The notes below the pieces were generated by a model. That model had not been told where the DNA came from. It saw only the letters and a program-made list of their open reading frames with translations, and ran no database searches. Shown here in pieces: positions 9,501 through 21,750 of a DNA stretch of 64,000 bases. The position numbers were made by a program, and so were the translations under genes. Source of the stretch: Ctenosaura bakeri (Eukaryota; Chordata; Lepidosauria; Squamata; Iguanidae); the NCBI GenBank assembly GCA_948474755.1, contig CAOLHI010000920.1:124001-188000 (forward strand). The letters are read 5' to 3'. Each line of letters begins with the position of its first letter. Position 1 is the first letter of the stretch.

Positions 9501-11925
9501 CTCCATGAAAATGAATATAGTGGTCCATTTTTATTGGTACTGAAAATAAGTTTTCAAAGCCCTGCATAACCTTGTTGTCCATGTCTTTCAATCCTCTTTT
9601 ATTTTCACCAGCCTGCTCAAGATGTGTTTTCTAGGAATTCTAGGATTCTCACTCAACCAAAGTTCTCCACTTCCTTGTCTGAGCTTCATACTTTTTCCCT
9701 CTGCTCCATATTCCTTAAATTGTATTCCATAGTTTTATAATTGTATTAATCCTTCCTCCTCTCTCTCTCTCTCTCTCTCTGTACATATATTTTAGATTGT
9801 ATACCTTTGGCAAGGCTGGCTGTTTTTTCTTGTTGCTTTAAATTTAAATACCATGTATGTTGTTGATACTATATAAATGAAAAAAAACAACATAAGTTTT
9901 GTGGATGCCAAGGCATATTTTGCAGTATTGTGCAACTGCTTCCTTCATCCAAAGGTTTGAGAACTGTGCATTTAGAATTATTTATTAATTAAATTATTTT
10001 AAATTCATTTGAGTTGCAACACCAGTGATAAAATCCTTATAAAATTATCTTAGAAGTAAAAGGGAAGCATACATTAAATCACAATAAAACAATATCAAAA
10101 CATATCAAATTACCAGGACTTTCTCTACAGGTACCGGCAGGTAGCTAAACCCTGAGGTTTACTTAACCTGCCTGTTTTATTCTTCTTATAAGTCAGAGAG
10201 TGACAGATGACCCAATGATTGAAATAAGAGTAAATTAAGGATAAGGCTTGATTTGTGAAACAGCACGAATGGCCCTGAAGCCCTACTTTAAGATCTCTTA
10301 GGAGAGCTCTCATTTAATACCTTGAAATAGTTCTGGTCCAATGGCTCCAGCACCTCTCACAACAAGTTGTTGCATAAATTACACAGAGAAGAAAATAGCA
10401 ACCTCAACCATACCACTATGATAGTCAAAAGCCATAGAAGGCACAGAATGGTATAAACAGAATTCCTTCCTTGTCCTGTCCAATGGCCACTAAGTACTGA
10501 CCATACCCTAGCAATGACATTATTCTGTGACCACAGACAGCACGTGCCAGAAGAGGCGAGGAGAAGAATCTCAGGGTGAACCAAGTCTGTCTTGGTCATA
10601 AACAGACAATCCAGGGAGTTTACCAAGGTCGAAAGAAGGTGCCATAGCAAGGTCTCTGCCATTCCAGAATCTATCACAAGAAGCCAGCAGCCAAAATAAC
10701 CAAAGCCACAAGGGAAAGACAAGGTATTGTACATCAGTTGCCAGTCCAAAGGTCAAGGCTCCAAATAAATCCATGAGAAGAAAGTGCACAAAAGCCAGGG
10801 AGAACAAACAGTTGTAAACAACAAAAACTCCCAGCTATTTATCCTTCCTAAAAACAGCAAGAGTGAGGACTGATTGCAAGTACGATGAAGAAGGAAAGAA
10901 AAGCAAGACAAAATTAGATTCTTTTTAAAAAATCAAGACGTTTAAAATGTTCATTTTAATGTGAGTTAAAGAAAAAAAATCAAGGCTAGATGAAAAAATT
11001 AAATTCCATTCTGGATCAGAGTAGACATCAGATGTCATTTCTAGGTATGAAGGTATGTCTAAGTGGCATTATTTGTCCCCTGTTAATCTGTCTTTAGTTT
11101 CTTTCTTCTGTTGGGCTGGCAAAAATAATATATTTGATGAATTGTTCCACCTGTCCTTCTTCAGTCCTGTTGCTGCTACAGCTGCAGCAGGTCTGTTTGC
11201 CCACACATATTCCTTTCAGTGAATTTCTCTTCATAACCACAAACATTCTTAAAACTGTGTGCCCTCATATCATGCTGGCTTATGCACACTGGTACCATTT
11301 TCCTCCCTTGTAAAAATTGTAGAACAATCTTCAGTCTAAACGGTGGTCTTTACAGTTTCATAATACATAAATTTTACCTAAAACAAGAAGGAAGTCAGGA
11401 AGACAAAGTCATTTAAATTCCAAGGGCTGAGTTTGCTTTATGATACTGAAGAACAGACTGCACTTCATGCTGTTATAATGTTTACAGGCTCTTTCTTAGC
11501 ACTTAGCAGCATCTGTTGAGTGCTTAGGAAGATTTCCAAAGCTCTGTTCAGCTTTGCAAGTGAAGAATCACTGATTTTGTTCCCCACATCTTTCATTTTG
11601 GTACATCATCTCTGGGTGAACTAAGGGTAGGTATATGTGGTTTTTGACAACAGTTTACCAAAATTTGTAAACTTATTCATAAACTGGATGGAAACAATTT
11701 GAGGGGGGATAAATCTGATGTTAGAGAAAACAAAGGGCTACAGATCAGGCATTTAAACAGAAAGATTTCCATCTGTTTCTAAAAATGTGTTCTTTTTCAT
11801 ACAATGGGATGGAATCACATTTTAGCCATATGCAACTGGACTAGCAGATGAGGACTTCCTTGTCGCCACTTCCTCTCAAGATTCATCCCCATAAATACCA
11901 CAGGAAGAATCAAGAGATCCTAAAG
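9501..11925. other. Unrecognised noncoding sequence
   Basis: A CT microsatellite lies at 9759-9781. The block 10120-10810 is more G+C-rich and purine-biased than its surroundings and could be an old repeat, but I cannot match it to the LTRs or MITEs here. The overlapping minus-strand frames of 130 and 78 residues in it have no recognisable motif. Confidence 0.4.
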
Positions 11926-12412
11926 TCATAGAGTCATAGAGTTGGGAGAGACCACAAGGGCCATCCAATCCAACCCCCTGCCATGCAGGAGTACATAATC
12001 AAAATGCTCCTGACAGATGGCCAGCCAACCTCTGTTTAAAAACCTCCAAAGAAGGAGACTCTGCCACACTCCAAGGCAACATAATCCAAACAGCTCTTAC
12101 TGTCAGGAAGTTCTTTCTAATGTTTAAGTAGAATTTCTTTTCCTGTAGGTTTGAAGTATTGCTCCATTTCCTAGTGTCTGGAGCAGCAGAAAACAAACTT
12201 GCTCTATCTTCCATTTGACATCCTTTAAAATGATTATATATATATATATATATATATTTGTTTATAAATATAAACAAATAAAATGATATATATAATTTAT
12301 ATATATAAACAAACATTTCTATTGTGTCGCCTCTTTCATGTCTATCATGTCACTTTCTCTTCTCCGGGCTAAACATATCCAGCTCCCTAAGCCACCCTTC
12401 ATACTGAATACA
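11926..12412 (-). pseudogene. CR1 LINE 3' end with ORF2 C-terminus, TA expansion inside
   Basis: Reading the minus strand gives a CR1 ORF2 tail. There is CSSRHQ-like sequence, the segment encoding KKFYLNIRKNFLTVRAVWIML, then ESPSLEVFKQRLAGHLSGAF, followed by the 3' UTR with the terminal CTATGACTCTATGA repeat at 11926-11940. The family C-terminus is normally RRFHLNLRKNFLTVRAV..WNxLP..ESPSLEVFKxRLDGHL (compare 17276-17569). A (TA)n tract with imperfect copies (about 12234-12310) has expanded inside it and disrupts the frame. No RT or endonuclease domain is present. Confidence 0.85.
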
Positions 12413-14123
12413 AAGAGCCTGTAGTATAGATGAGAGGAAAGATACCTCCAAAATGGAGGTATATTCTGTCAGTGAAGCCCTTCTGCCAATGGGAGACATG
12501 ATCCAACCAAATAAATTAAATTTTATATCAATAAACCAATGTTAACAACATTCTCATTTTTATGTGAGATGTTTGAACAAGTGCATACAATAGTAGAACA
12601 ATTCTGTTCTGAATTGGTTGCATAAGGGCTTGAAAGTAATGTTCCCTAGCTGAGCGATATTCCCTATTACCAGATCATGTACATGTTTTCTTTAAATGTT
12701 AATTCTATCTGTACTTACTGGACTTACTGGACTATCTGCACTTATTGCACATTTGTTATGTAATTCCTTGAATTCTCTGCCACAGACAAGACAAATGTTC
12801 AGTGAAGAGGGGCCTCTTTATATTCTCCTTTGATATTAATACACATTCATGCAGGTTTCATATTATCTTTGGCTTAATTAGAGTGCTGATAGAAATAAAC
12901 ATGTTTCTTGTCTCTATGATGTTTGCATTTGTTTATTCATGAGGACATATGTTGCTTTGCTATTCACGGAAATTCTCAAAATGATTAATATATATACCAA
13001 AAATGAATCCACCAGTTAAGCCCATAAAGCATACTACAAGAGACTTCCACATTGTGTTTGACAATGACAGTCAAGGTTTCCTCTCTTCTTGGCTTCCTCA
13101 CACTGTACCAGTAGGCATGGCTTCTGAGGGAAGGACTAAAACTTTGTCCCCTGTACGGTGACCTGTCTTCTGATTGCCCCTCCAGGAATTGTGCAACCTA
13201 CAGGCTACATATAGCCTTCTGAGGTTTGTTAGAAAGGCCTCCTATATGTCCCCTCAAAGGTCTGAGAGCCTCTGCCCTTTACAAAACAAGTTTGACTCGA
13301 GAATGGAGAATAATGCTTCCATAACACTTCAGGAGGCCCAGTTCTCTCATTTAATGCTATTTCAGAGGGCCTGCCCACACTTGGGGGGGGGGTCACAAAA
13401 TACCCATTAAAAAGAAAAATGATATGAACTTTTGGTCATTTCTAGTGTGGTAGAAAGGATAAGGTGCAGACCTGCAGAGGACCTGCCAGAGTGGTATGAA
13501 AATTCACCAGAATTCAGTTAAGGGTATCTATAAAGGTGAGTTTCCCTTATGTGTGTGGATGTCATTTTTCAGGCACTGAAGAGGTTAGTATTCCCTTCTT
13601 GCATTAGCAGCACCTAAAGTCCCTATCCTGACTTTCTCTAAGGCTCCAGAGTTACCTCATATGACCATTCCAAGCTTTACAGCAAGCAGGCAGGAGCAGA
13701 GAATCATCTGGCCACACTTCCGATTGCCAGGTGCCCAATAAATAACATCTGCACTGAGATCTGTATGTGTCTTCTGGGGGCTCAGTGTTTCCAAAATCAT
13801 TGTGTGTCTGGCCATGGGGAGATAGCCAGAGGATTCTGGATTCCTGCTTGCTCATCGCAAAGCTGGGACCAGGCTTGCAAGGCAGCTTTGGAGCTTTACA
13901 GTAAGTTGAGTTGGCTCAGCATGGCATGGGTCCAGATGTAATACTTACACTATACTGAGGGGTTATTGGATTGAGGCCAGTGGGCTCAGTCACCAGATCT
14001 TGCAGTTATTCAGCTTTGTTTAAGTAAACAACAATCCCATTTTAAGCTCTACATTCTGAATCAGAATGTACAAGAACAACAACAAAGAAATTTACATATT
14101 GGAAGAAAACTCTTTCTTTAATT
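12413..14123. other. Unrecognised noncoding sequence
   Basis: No recognisable repeat or gene; one G homopolymer at 13383-13391. The 78-residue frame 13174-13410 has no motif. Confidence 0.45.
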
Positions 14124-14335
14124 CTGTAGTGATTTGAGTATTGGAACAGGGCTCTAGGAGACCAGAGTTCAAATCACCTCTCAGCAATTGAAATCCACTG
14201 GGTAACCTTGGGTAAGTCACACTTTTTCAGCCTCAGAGGAAGGCAACTGCAAATCACCTCTGAACACATTTTTCCAATGAATGCCTTAAAACCGCCATAA
14301 CTTGGAAATGACTGGAAGACACACAATAAAAATAA
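14124..14335 (+). mobile_element. Sauria-type SINE (tRNA head, BovB-like tail)
   Basis: The head is TGTAGTGATTTGAGTATTGG (A-box region), with a worn B box GAGTTCAAATC. The conserved body follows (CCACTGGGTAACCTTGGGTAAGTCACAC, then CTCAGAGGAAGGCAACTGCAAA), and the RTE-type tail CATAACTTGGAAATGACTGGAAGACACACAATA. Transcribed by RNA polymerase III and moved by a BovB-type LINE when active; this copy is diverged and inactive. Confidence 0.82.
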
Positions 14336-16814
14336 GAGTGGCACAGTATTATATTTTGAAGTTTAGGCATTTGCCATGGCAATTCCCATAGCAGCACTGC
14401 CATGGAGGGGGGAGGGGAAACCACAGTTGAGTTAATCCATATGAGCCATTTCCACCACTATTTCCTTCCTCTGGGAGCAGGTCTACCATAGAGCTTCAGG
14501 GGTCTTAAGTGTCCATTCAGGAAGATCAAACTCTCCCAACCGCTGAAAGAAAAGATAGTTTGCATTGCAACTGGAGGAGTTCATAACAATCTTTTGTTGT
14601 TTGGAAAATTCATCTCTTCATGTGTCCAAGGGCAGATACTGTGTGGTTTGCAGCTTTATTCAGATGGAACAGGGAAGCCTGAGGCAGGTTGATGCAGTCG
14701 TCCCAGCCAAAGGGAAAGTCCTGTTGTTCCAGCTCTGTAAGCTCTAGCTTCACTACATTACTGCTCACTACATGAGCCAAGGTGATAGATTAGGAAATGC
14801 AGGTTGCTGGATTGTTGTTGTTGTTTTTTTAAAAAAAAAAAATGTCCAAAGCAACTGGCTGTAAACTGTGTAAAACCTTTTTAGTTTATGGATCATTGAC
14901 TAGGTAGATTGTAACAGTTCCTCTGGAGCTATTATGGTTTGTCATTTCAGTCCAGCCACTGAAACTGTACTAAGCCTATGTGCTAAAAGTACTAATTCAG
15001 AGTTTGTGGGGGAAATCATGGCTGCATGCATTTGGCATATTGTTTTCAAAGTTCAAACTTATGTTTTCCCTTTCTTAATATGAAGTGGTAGAAGGGGGAG
15101 CGGAAAATGGTTTCAACTAAATGGCAGAATAACATCTTGAAAAATGGGGTAACTGAGAAAAATGATAACTGCTTCGCTTAAGTAGTTCAAAAGATGAAAG
15201 CTTCCAGAATGGATGAGCAGAATACATCAATGGAGAGGAACTGAACCAAGTAAACCCCCCTCTGCTGATTCTTGCAAAGAAATCAACTGCCATGAAACAA
15301 CACCAGCCAAAGACCTGTGCCTGGCTAGTGCCAGGACTGTAGCAGTTAAAATCTAAAGAGAATTGACAATAAGCTATTGTTACAGCAGCTCTATTACCAC
15401 TTTCAAAGATCTGTCCTCCCAAAGCAAAGCTTTTCTCTTTGAGTGATTGTTGTAACCATGTTGAGTGGGCAAAGGAAGTAGTAGATTGGATTAATATTCA
15501 TGAGTAGACCCTTTCCCCTTTACCTTGGTAATTTTTTCAGTCCATGTTTGAAAAAGCTCCTTGGTTTCCCAAAAGTTCTCTTCCAGCCTGTATTGTTTTT
15601 GTTTTTGTTTTTGTTTTGTTTAGCTTTTCTTTTTGGTTGATGCCCAAATTATGATAGTGATGTGTGCATCAACATTACCAAAACAACTTTACCAAAAAAA
15701 GAAATATACAAACACATGTGAGGCACATATTATATAAGGATGTGAATGCCAAGCCTCCACATTATGGTGTTGCTATATGGGAACTACAGCACATCAGCTC
15801 CGCAGCACCAGAGATGGCAGAGGCTTCCTTTGAAATTTGACTAGCCTTTCCCCAAACAAATACACACATACAACCACAAAATACACGGGAATGTTTTTGT
15901 TTGGGATGAGGGAAATCAACCCGGGGGTTAACCAAGGAAGAACAGAAGGAACTGGCACAAATAGAGAAGATACTCACTAAAGTAAAGGTTGCTTGTTTAG
16001 ATGGTAGCAAAGTTCAGCCTATGAGCTGCATGCCCCCCACCACCACTTTGGGCCCCAATAGAGATCAAAATGGTCCCAGAATTGTTTTAAAATGACATCA
16101 TGGTGGACTGCTGAAATTCAAGAACAGACCATTAAAAACAGATACAGTAGCACACCATTAAATACAGATATTCAGTATCATAGTCAATGTCAGTCACAGT
16201 CACATAATTCCTTCTAGAGTTCAATATCAATAGCCAATAACACAGGCAAGATTATATTAATTAAAATCAATGCATTTTTATTAAAGTACATATTAAAGTA
16301 CAGTGCAATAATAATGGCCGGAATCCTGTATAGTGTAGCACTGTAACTACAGTGCTATATAGTGAATGCTGGACTGATGCTCCCCATCCCCACTTACTAG
16401 GCAGTTGGGCTGTGATTGATGATTGTGCAACAGGCAGAAAGAGGATCACTGCTGCAATTCCCCATTGTTTTAGAGACTGCTTGAGCAAGAGGGAGTGAGA
16501 ACAGCAGCCCTCAACTTCCTGAGCATCAAGGGGAATGGTTCCCTCTTGATCATACTGGCTGCTTCCCAATAAGTGCTAATTGTGGGACTTCTGCAATCCC
16601 TACATAGACTCTAAATAAGGAGCTACATAGGGATCATAACTACATAAATCATGTAACATGGTGATACCAAATTTCAGAATCCTGCTTGTCATATTTATGC
16701 TATTGTTACTTTATAATTATTTTTAAACGCATGTTTATCCTATCTGTGTTTATGTTTGTAACTGGTGTCCTGTTAGGGACATAAATAGCTTCACCATGCA
16801 CTTTCATATGTCTG
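14336..16814. other. Unrecognised noncoding sequence with (TTTTG)n
   Basis: A pentanucleotide TTTTG run lies at about 15590-15623 and a TTG/poly-T/poly-A tract at 14811-14842. The minus-strand frames at 15117-15422, 15762-16010 and 16267-16569 (82-101 residues) have no motif. Confidence 0.42.
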
Positions 16815-17149
16815 TTTTTTTGCACGATGATTGTGGAGGAAGGGATTCATTACTTCCCTTATGCAACAACAAACACCCTTCCCAGATACTCACTATTTCC
16901 AGTGCAGCCAGGCTCTTTCTCATGCTGTGCTGGGGCAGGAAGTGCCTCCATTGTACTGCTGGTCCTTCCACATAGTAGGTAATTGCAGGAGCATGGCATG
17001 ATCAGGGGTCATTGATGGAGAAAAGCCTTGATCAACCAGCTGGAGACATGAGAAGGACAGGGCCGCAATGACATTTTCTGGAAGTGTCATCATGGTCCCA
17101 GTCTTTTCGCATTCCCATACCAGGATGTCATGTCCATGTAGAAAGGGCC
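16815..17149 (-). mobile_element. Harbinger-like MITE related to the copy at 38040 (F)
   Basis: The interior shares long stretches with 38040-38455: CAGGCTCTTTCTCATGCTGTGCTGGGG, GGAAGTGCCTCCAT and the CAATGACATT region. The right end GTAGAAAGGGCC at 17138-17149 is a clan terminus. The left end is worn (TTTTTTTGCACG at 16815-16826). TACTCAC at 16887-16893 is the donor GTGAGTA on the minus strand. The target duplication is not certain. Confidence 0.68.
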
Positions 17150-17259
17150 TGGGAGGACTGATCCTCTTCTAAAACAACCAAGAAAGATATTATTTACAAA
17201 GACTTTTATGCATTTGACCACATTTGGGAAGTACCAAACAGAAGTATTCTAAATGACCA

Positions 17260-17642
17260 AGCAAACAGAGAAAATATGTTTAGTCGGCAGAAGAGAAGGT
17301 TAAGGGGGGACATGATAGCCATGTTTAAATATTTGAAGGGATCCCATCTAGAGGAAGGAGAGGGCTTGTATTCTGCTGCTTCAGAGACCAGGACAAGGAG
17401 CAATGGATTCAAGCTGCGGGAAAGGAGATTCCACCTGAACCTCAGGAAGAACTTCCTGACAGTCAGGGCTGTCCGGCAGTGGAATACACTGCCTCGGAGT
17501 ATAGTGGAGTCTCCTCCTTTGGAGGTTTTTAGGCAGAGGCTAGATGGCCATCTGTCGGGAGTGCTTTGAGGGTGTTTCTGCATGGCAGGGGGTTGGACTG
17601 GATGGCCCGTGTGGTCTCTTCCAGCTCTACATTTCTATGATA
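17260..17642 (+). pseudogene. CR1 LINE ORF2 C-terminus and 3' UTR
   Basis: The frame 17276-17569 gives a 97-residue CR1 ORF2 tail. In order: KRRLRGDMIAMFKYLKGSHL (residues 6-25), LYSAASETRTRSNGFKLRER, RFHLNLRKNFLTVRAVRQWN, and LPRSIVESPPLEVFRQRLDG near the stop. ORF2 is the endonuclease/RT that primes reverse transcription at the target; this domain lies after the RT. It is unbroken for this length and is among the best preserved protein relics in the window. The 3' UTR follows, with GGGGGTTGGACTGGATGGCC and a TTTCTATGATAATAA end. The 5' part is missing (classic CR1 truncation), so it cannot move. Confidence 0.9.
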
Positions 17643-17694
17643 ATAAAAACACTTACTGTAGTCGAGCCCGCCCAGGAATAACAGAAGCTACACA

Positions 17695-17757
17695 CTTCTC
17701 CTTGTCCTTGTCCTTCTCCTTCTCTTCTCCATCTCCTTCTCCTTCCCTTTCTCCTTC
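17695..17757 (+). repeat. Pyrimidine-rich (CTTCTC)-like tract
   Basis: An imperfect run of CCTT and CTCCTT units, almost purine-free, directly after the CR1 3' end. Confidence 0.85.
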
Positions 17758-18306
17758 ACATGGAAAGGACTTCTAGTCTTCATAATTGAGGATAACCGAA
17801 TGATAGTGGATGGAAAAAGTCATTTGGTCTTCCCATGACTGTGCCCTCAAGAGCTATGATAGCTGTTGTGATGGCCTAACTGGAGATTCCAAATCACAGA
17901 AGGAGGTAGACTGTCCTGTCCTCAGTGAACCTGGGAAATATCTATGACCTTTGGCTGTTCCGTTAAGCCAAGGGTGGACTTAGCTCCCTGGGGTATAAGA
18001 ATGGGACTGAGGAACTTGCAGCAGCCATTTTTTACTCTGTATGTTAGAAAAAAATGCAGAAAACAGCATTGTGACAAAGTCATCCTTGAATAAGTAGCAT
18101 CCCACATATGCTCTGGAGCTAGTTTTCTCTCAACTTGAATACTTTGGGACACTGATGGCTCAGATCCCACAGTCAGAGTTGATTCCAAGTGTAATGCAGT
18201 TGAACTCCACAGTAAAGCATTTTTGAGAGATGACTATCCAAACTCTGCTTAGAAATCACTTATGAAAAAAAAAAAAGGCAATCCTTGGAGAACTATGTTT
18301 TTCTAT
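17758..18306. other. Unrecognised noncoding sequence
   Basis: No recognisable element. The 88-residue minus-strand frame at 17922-18188 has no motif. Confidence 0.42.
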
Positions 18307-18998
18307 GGCCCTTTTCGCACGGGCCTTTGCGCGCGATAGCCCCGTGAGCCTCGCGGGAGTGGGAGCGTCGCTCCACACGACGCACTCCCACTTCCACTCG
18401 GCTCACGGGGCTGAAGCGGCGCGAGCGCGGGTTTTTTGATTTTCGCGTACAAGCGAAAATCACCCCGCGCTCGCGCAACGCTCCCGGAGCCCACCCGCAC
18501 TTGCCTTTCGTGCGGAGCCTCCGGGAGCCGGCCGGGTCACGCTTCCTTCCCTCCGCCCCTGCGGAAGGAAGGAGCGGGGTGGGGAGGTAGCGCGACAGAC
18601 GCGCCGCCAGCTTCGCGCGTGCGCGCGGGGGGGACGCGATGCCACCCGCTTCGCGCGCACAGGGGGGAGGAATCCGGCGCGCGCGCGGGGGAGGAATCCG
18701 GCGCGCGCGTGGGGGAGGAATCCGGCGCACGCGCGGGGGAGGAATCCGGCGCGTGCAGGGGGGAGGAATCCGGCGCGACGCCGCCCGCTTCGCGCGCGCG
18801 GGGGAGGAATCCGGCGCGAGGTCTCCCGCTTCGCACGGGGGAGGGCGGCTTGCGCGACAAGCCTCCTTCGGTGCCTCTTCCCCGCTGGTTCCTTCACCTG
18901 CGGAAGGAAGGAGGGGGAAGCGGCAGCCTCCCGGACGAGCCTTCTTGCGCTTGCCGGCCTCCCCCGCTTGCACTAGAAGCCTCAGTGTGGAAAGGGCC
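18307..18998 (-). mobile_element. CpG-dense MITE type D (D1), Harbinger-like, TSD TAT
   Basis: A 692-bp element running from GGCCCTTTTCGCACGGGC to GTGTGGAAAGGGCC. TAT is repeated at 18304-18306 and 18999-19001. It is extremely rich in G, C and CpG against A+T-rich flanks. Inside are a foldback around 18336-18412 (CCCCGTGAGCC and GGCTCACGGGG), a hairpin at 18438-18460 (GATTTTCGCGTACAAGCGAA), and about seven tandem units built on GGGGGAGGAATCCGGCGCG from 18662 to 18810. A donor-like core survives as CACTTGC at 18499-18505 (minus-strand GCAAGTG, GT changed to GC). Frames of up to 226 residues on both strands are repetitive Arg/Pro/Ala sequence caused by composition. It is in opposite orientation to D2. 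Confidence 0.85.
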
Positions 18999-19084
18999 TA
19001 TGTGTTGAGTTCCCTATATTCTTTCTATTTAGTCTTAAGGATTCTTTTAGAACTTCCTAGATTTTTTTTTTATTCTTCAGACTT

Positions 19085-19860
19085 TAGGCTGATTGAAGAA
19101 TATGAGAAGATCCATGCTAGATTAGACTAAGGTACTATCTAGACCAATATTCTGTCCACATGGTAACCAACCAGTTGTCTATGGGAAGTCCACTAGCAGA
19201 ACATTACTGCAACTGCACCATCTATCTTGCACTCTCCAGAAACTGAGATACAAAGTCGTACTACCTCTGATATTGGCTCTTTCATATAGTTATCTGGACT
19301 AGTAGCCATTAATGGACACATCCTTCAAGAATTTATCCAACCCCCTTTAAAGTCATCCAAGTTAGCAATCAGGACTGCATCCTCATGGCAGTCAAGTCCA
19401 TACTTCAGCTATGCCCTATGTATTCATATTATCTGTCCTGACTCCTGACTCATTCAATTTCAGTGAATGAACTTGGGTTCTAGGATTATGAGAGATACAT
19501 ACCACATCTTCCTGTACTCCTCTTTCTTCTAAACTATACAATCTCAAATATTGTAGTATGTCCTGGAGGAGGAGTTATTCCTTTCCTTTGATCATTTTGG
19601 TTGCGCTTTTCTGCATCTATTCCAACTCTACAACATCTAATTATCCCAGTTTGGAATTTGCCTTTTCTCCCTCAGTAGCTGGGTTGACATTTACTAGATT
19701 CCTAAGTCAGTTGTTGCCAGGTCACACTCCACTACTTTACATGCAAAGTTGGGGGTTTTGTCCTAATATGTATCACTTTACACTTGTTATGACTGAATTT
19801 TCCTTTACTATTTTAAAGGTCCCTCTCTCAGTTTAAAATGTTCACTAACCAGAGTTCACT
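19085..19860 (-). mobile_element. CR1/L3-type LINE fragment, reverse strand
   Basis: The plus strand carries the antisense of a widespread reptile LINE: CCATGCTAGATTAGACTAAGG, GGTAACCAACCAGTTGTCTATGGGAAGTCC, ACTAGTAGCCATTAATGGACAC, TTATCCAACCCCCTTTAAAG and CATTTTGGTTGCGCTTTTCTGC. It ends with a GTTGTTGCCAGGTCACACTCC block. From what I know of the family, the coding strand of the CTAAACTATACAATCTCAA part encodes the post-RT RRLRGDxIxxYKI tail. The copy is full of small indels and stops. The clade assignment (CR1/L3) is from memory of conserved blocks. Confidence 0.7.
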
Positions 19861-21114
19861 GGGTGGCATGTAGTCTGTGAAAAACATAAAATGCAACAGT
19901 AATGTGATAAACCAATTGTTACACAGAAATTCATATAACATAAAAATAGGATGAAACCAGTAAGTCCGTTCATAACATTTTCTTCAGCAAATATTCTGCC
20001 CAAATATTTTGTAGTAAACATATGATACACATTGTATGAGCCTGGGATTTAGAGCTAGGAAAGAAAGGCTGACTGATTATAGTCCACAGAGAAATTACAG
20101 TGTAATGAAACTAATCAATAAACAACTTACCTAATATAAATTGTGTTCTTCTGGAGTAGGGTGACAAGATTTTTATTATATCCTTCCACACAGTCCACCA
20201 TGTTGTACAAGAGACCTCTGTACAGCAGTGCTTAAGATGAAAATTGCCTATTGCCATCAGCAACTACCATGGCTTTAATTCAATGTTTTCTCCTGGTCCA
20301 GTATAAAGCATCTTGCTACCTGAAATCAAGTAACAAATGGCACACCCTCATCTATTCAGGTCACAGGCCACAGTGCCTATAGCCGACCAAATTACTTTTG
20401 CATCTGAGACAGGAAATCCCAACAATACTACTTCCCACTAATCTTACATATGATACCCTGAGAAATCACCTCATGTTGCTTCATAGAAGGGCCAGTGATC
20501 TCTGCAACTCTGTAGAGTTAGGAATTTCCTGGCTAAGAGCTCACTACTGTTGTGCCCCATCCCATCCCAGAGCAACGGTGGCAACAGCAGCAGAGCCCCA
20601 AGGCCATGTCCCATGGCCAGATCTGTAAGGTGGCTATCTGGCTGTATGAGTCCTCCAAACAAGGCACTGTATCAGGAGCATGGGTGACCAAGTGTTGTGG
20701 CATAAGCAAATTCCCCAGTCATCCCTCCAATAACCACAGAAACTGGCTCTGAGAACCCATGGAGCTGGTTTGGATACAGCAGAGGTGGCACTACTCACAG
20801 TGGTAACTTCAGCGGCTAATATCTGTGCCTTCACTTTGTTTGTCTGTTTGTTTAGGGAGGAGTAGCCTGTGCTGCACTGCCTTGCCATTAAATCTTTATC
20901 CCTCTCTACATCCCATAAGTGAAGGGAGGCTGCTTCGCTGACTATCCAGCTAGCATATGGGAAAGTGAACAAGTGAACCATTGGTCATGTATTCCTCCTC
21001 TGGCAGAAGCATCTGTTCCCACTCCAGCAGGGGGCACTAGGAATGTGATGGGGTGACACTTTGTTCCTACTCCAGGCAAAAAGACTTAGGGCTAGCCCCA
21101 GGGGGCTTTCCATA
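19861..21114. other. Unrecognised noncoding sequence
   Basis: No recognisable repeat. The frames at 20398-20981 overlap on both strands in a G+C-richer patch and have no motif. Confidence 0.42.
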
Positions 21115-21491
21115 GGCCCTTTCCGCACCTTACTTTTTTCTGGTGCTGGGGTGTAGGGATCACACAAGCAGCCTCCAGTGAGAGGCTATAGTGTCCAGAG
21201 TCCTTCGGCTTCACACAAGCTGCCTGTTCGCATGAGAGCCCCACCTCTTCCTTGCAGTGCAGCCTGGGAGTTTCCCAGGCTGCACTGGGGCAGGAAGCAC
21301 AACCGGCACGACTCCGGAGGCTCTGCAGACCAGGTAAGTGCGGCTTCTAGCCTAAAATGAAAAGGTGCACGATCTGTGCCTGCTGGCCCCTGGAGTGTCG
21401 TGCAATTGTGAGTGCGTCGTGCAGATCACTCCTCACAATCGCACGACACTCCAGGCCCTTTTCATATGGAAAATGCCATGTGAAAAGGGCC
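21115..21491 (+). mobile_element. MITE type B (B2), Harbinger-like
   Basis: A 377-bp copy collinear with B1. It starts GGCCCTTTCCGCACC, has the donor CAGGTAAGTG (GTAAGTG at 21334-21340), shares the GCTTCTAGCC and AAAATGAAAAGGTGCA block, and has the GTCGTGCAATTGTGAG foldback at about 21407-21452. It ends GTGAAAAGGGCC. It is shorter than B1 by a deletion just after the donor. Left ATA and right ACT do not match, so the duplication has worn. Confidence 0.8.
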
Positions 21492-21574
21492 ACTGTTTAA
21501 CTATTGGAATGTTAACTGCAATAATAACTTTCCTTCTATTGTGTGTTGCCAGTCTTCTTTGCTTTTTAACCATT

Positions 21575-21750
21575 GGAAGGTCCTTATGGTTTGCATACAA
21601 AAGGTTCCCAGTTCAGAGGCTGGCATCCGCAAATAGTGCTAGAAAAGACCCTCTGAAACCCTGTAGAGCCACTGTCAGTCAGTATAGACAACACTGAGCT
21701 GAAGGAAAAAACAGTCTGACTCAGTGAAAGGCAACTTCCTGTATCTCATG
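21575..21750 (+). mobile_element. tRNA-derived SINE, second family, 5' worn
   Basis: This matches the same family as 28132-28322. Blocks in order: GGTTTGCATACAAAAGGTTCC (B-box area), GGCATCCGCAAATAG, GACCCTCTGAAACCCTGTAGAG, CAGTATAGACAACACTGAGCT, CAGTCTGACTCAGTGAAAGG and CAACTTCCTGTATCTCATG. The A-box half is poorly preserved. Confidence 0.75.

Noticed and set aside
10120..10810. Possible LTR in reverse orientation
   Set aside because: Composition is suggestive, but no terminal repeats, duplication or partner copy in the window.
18662..18810. Tandem units in D1 as a CRISPR-like array
   Set aside because: Units are contiguous with no unique spacers, lie inside a MITE, and the genome is a vertebrate.
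18293..19130. Long frames on both strands (up to 226 residues) in D1
   Set aside because: They are Arg/Pro/Ala-rich, repetitive and occur in up to five overlapping frames because stop codons are rare in this G+C-rich MITE. No transposase or other motif.
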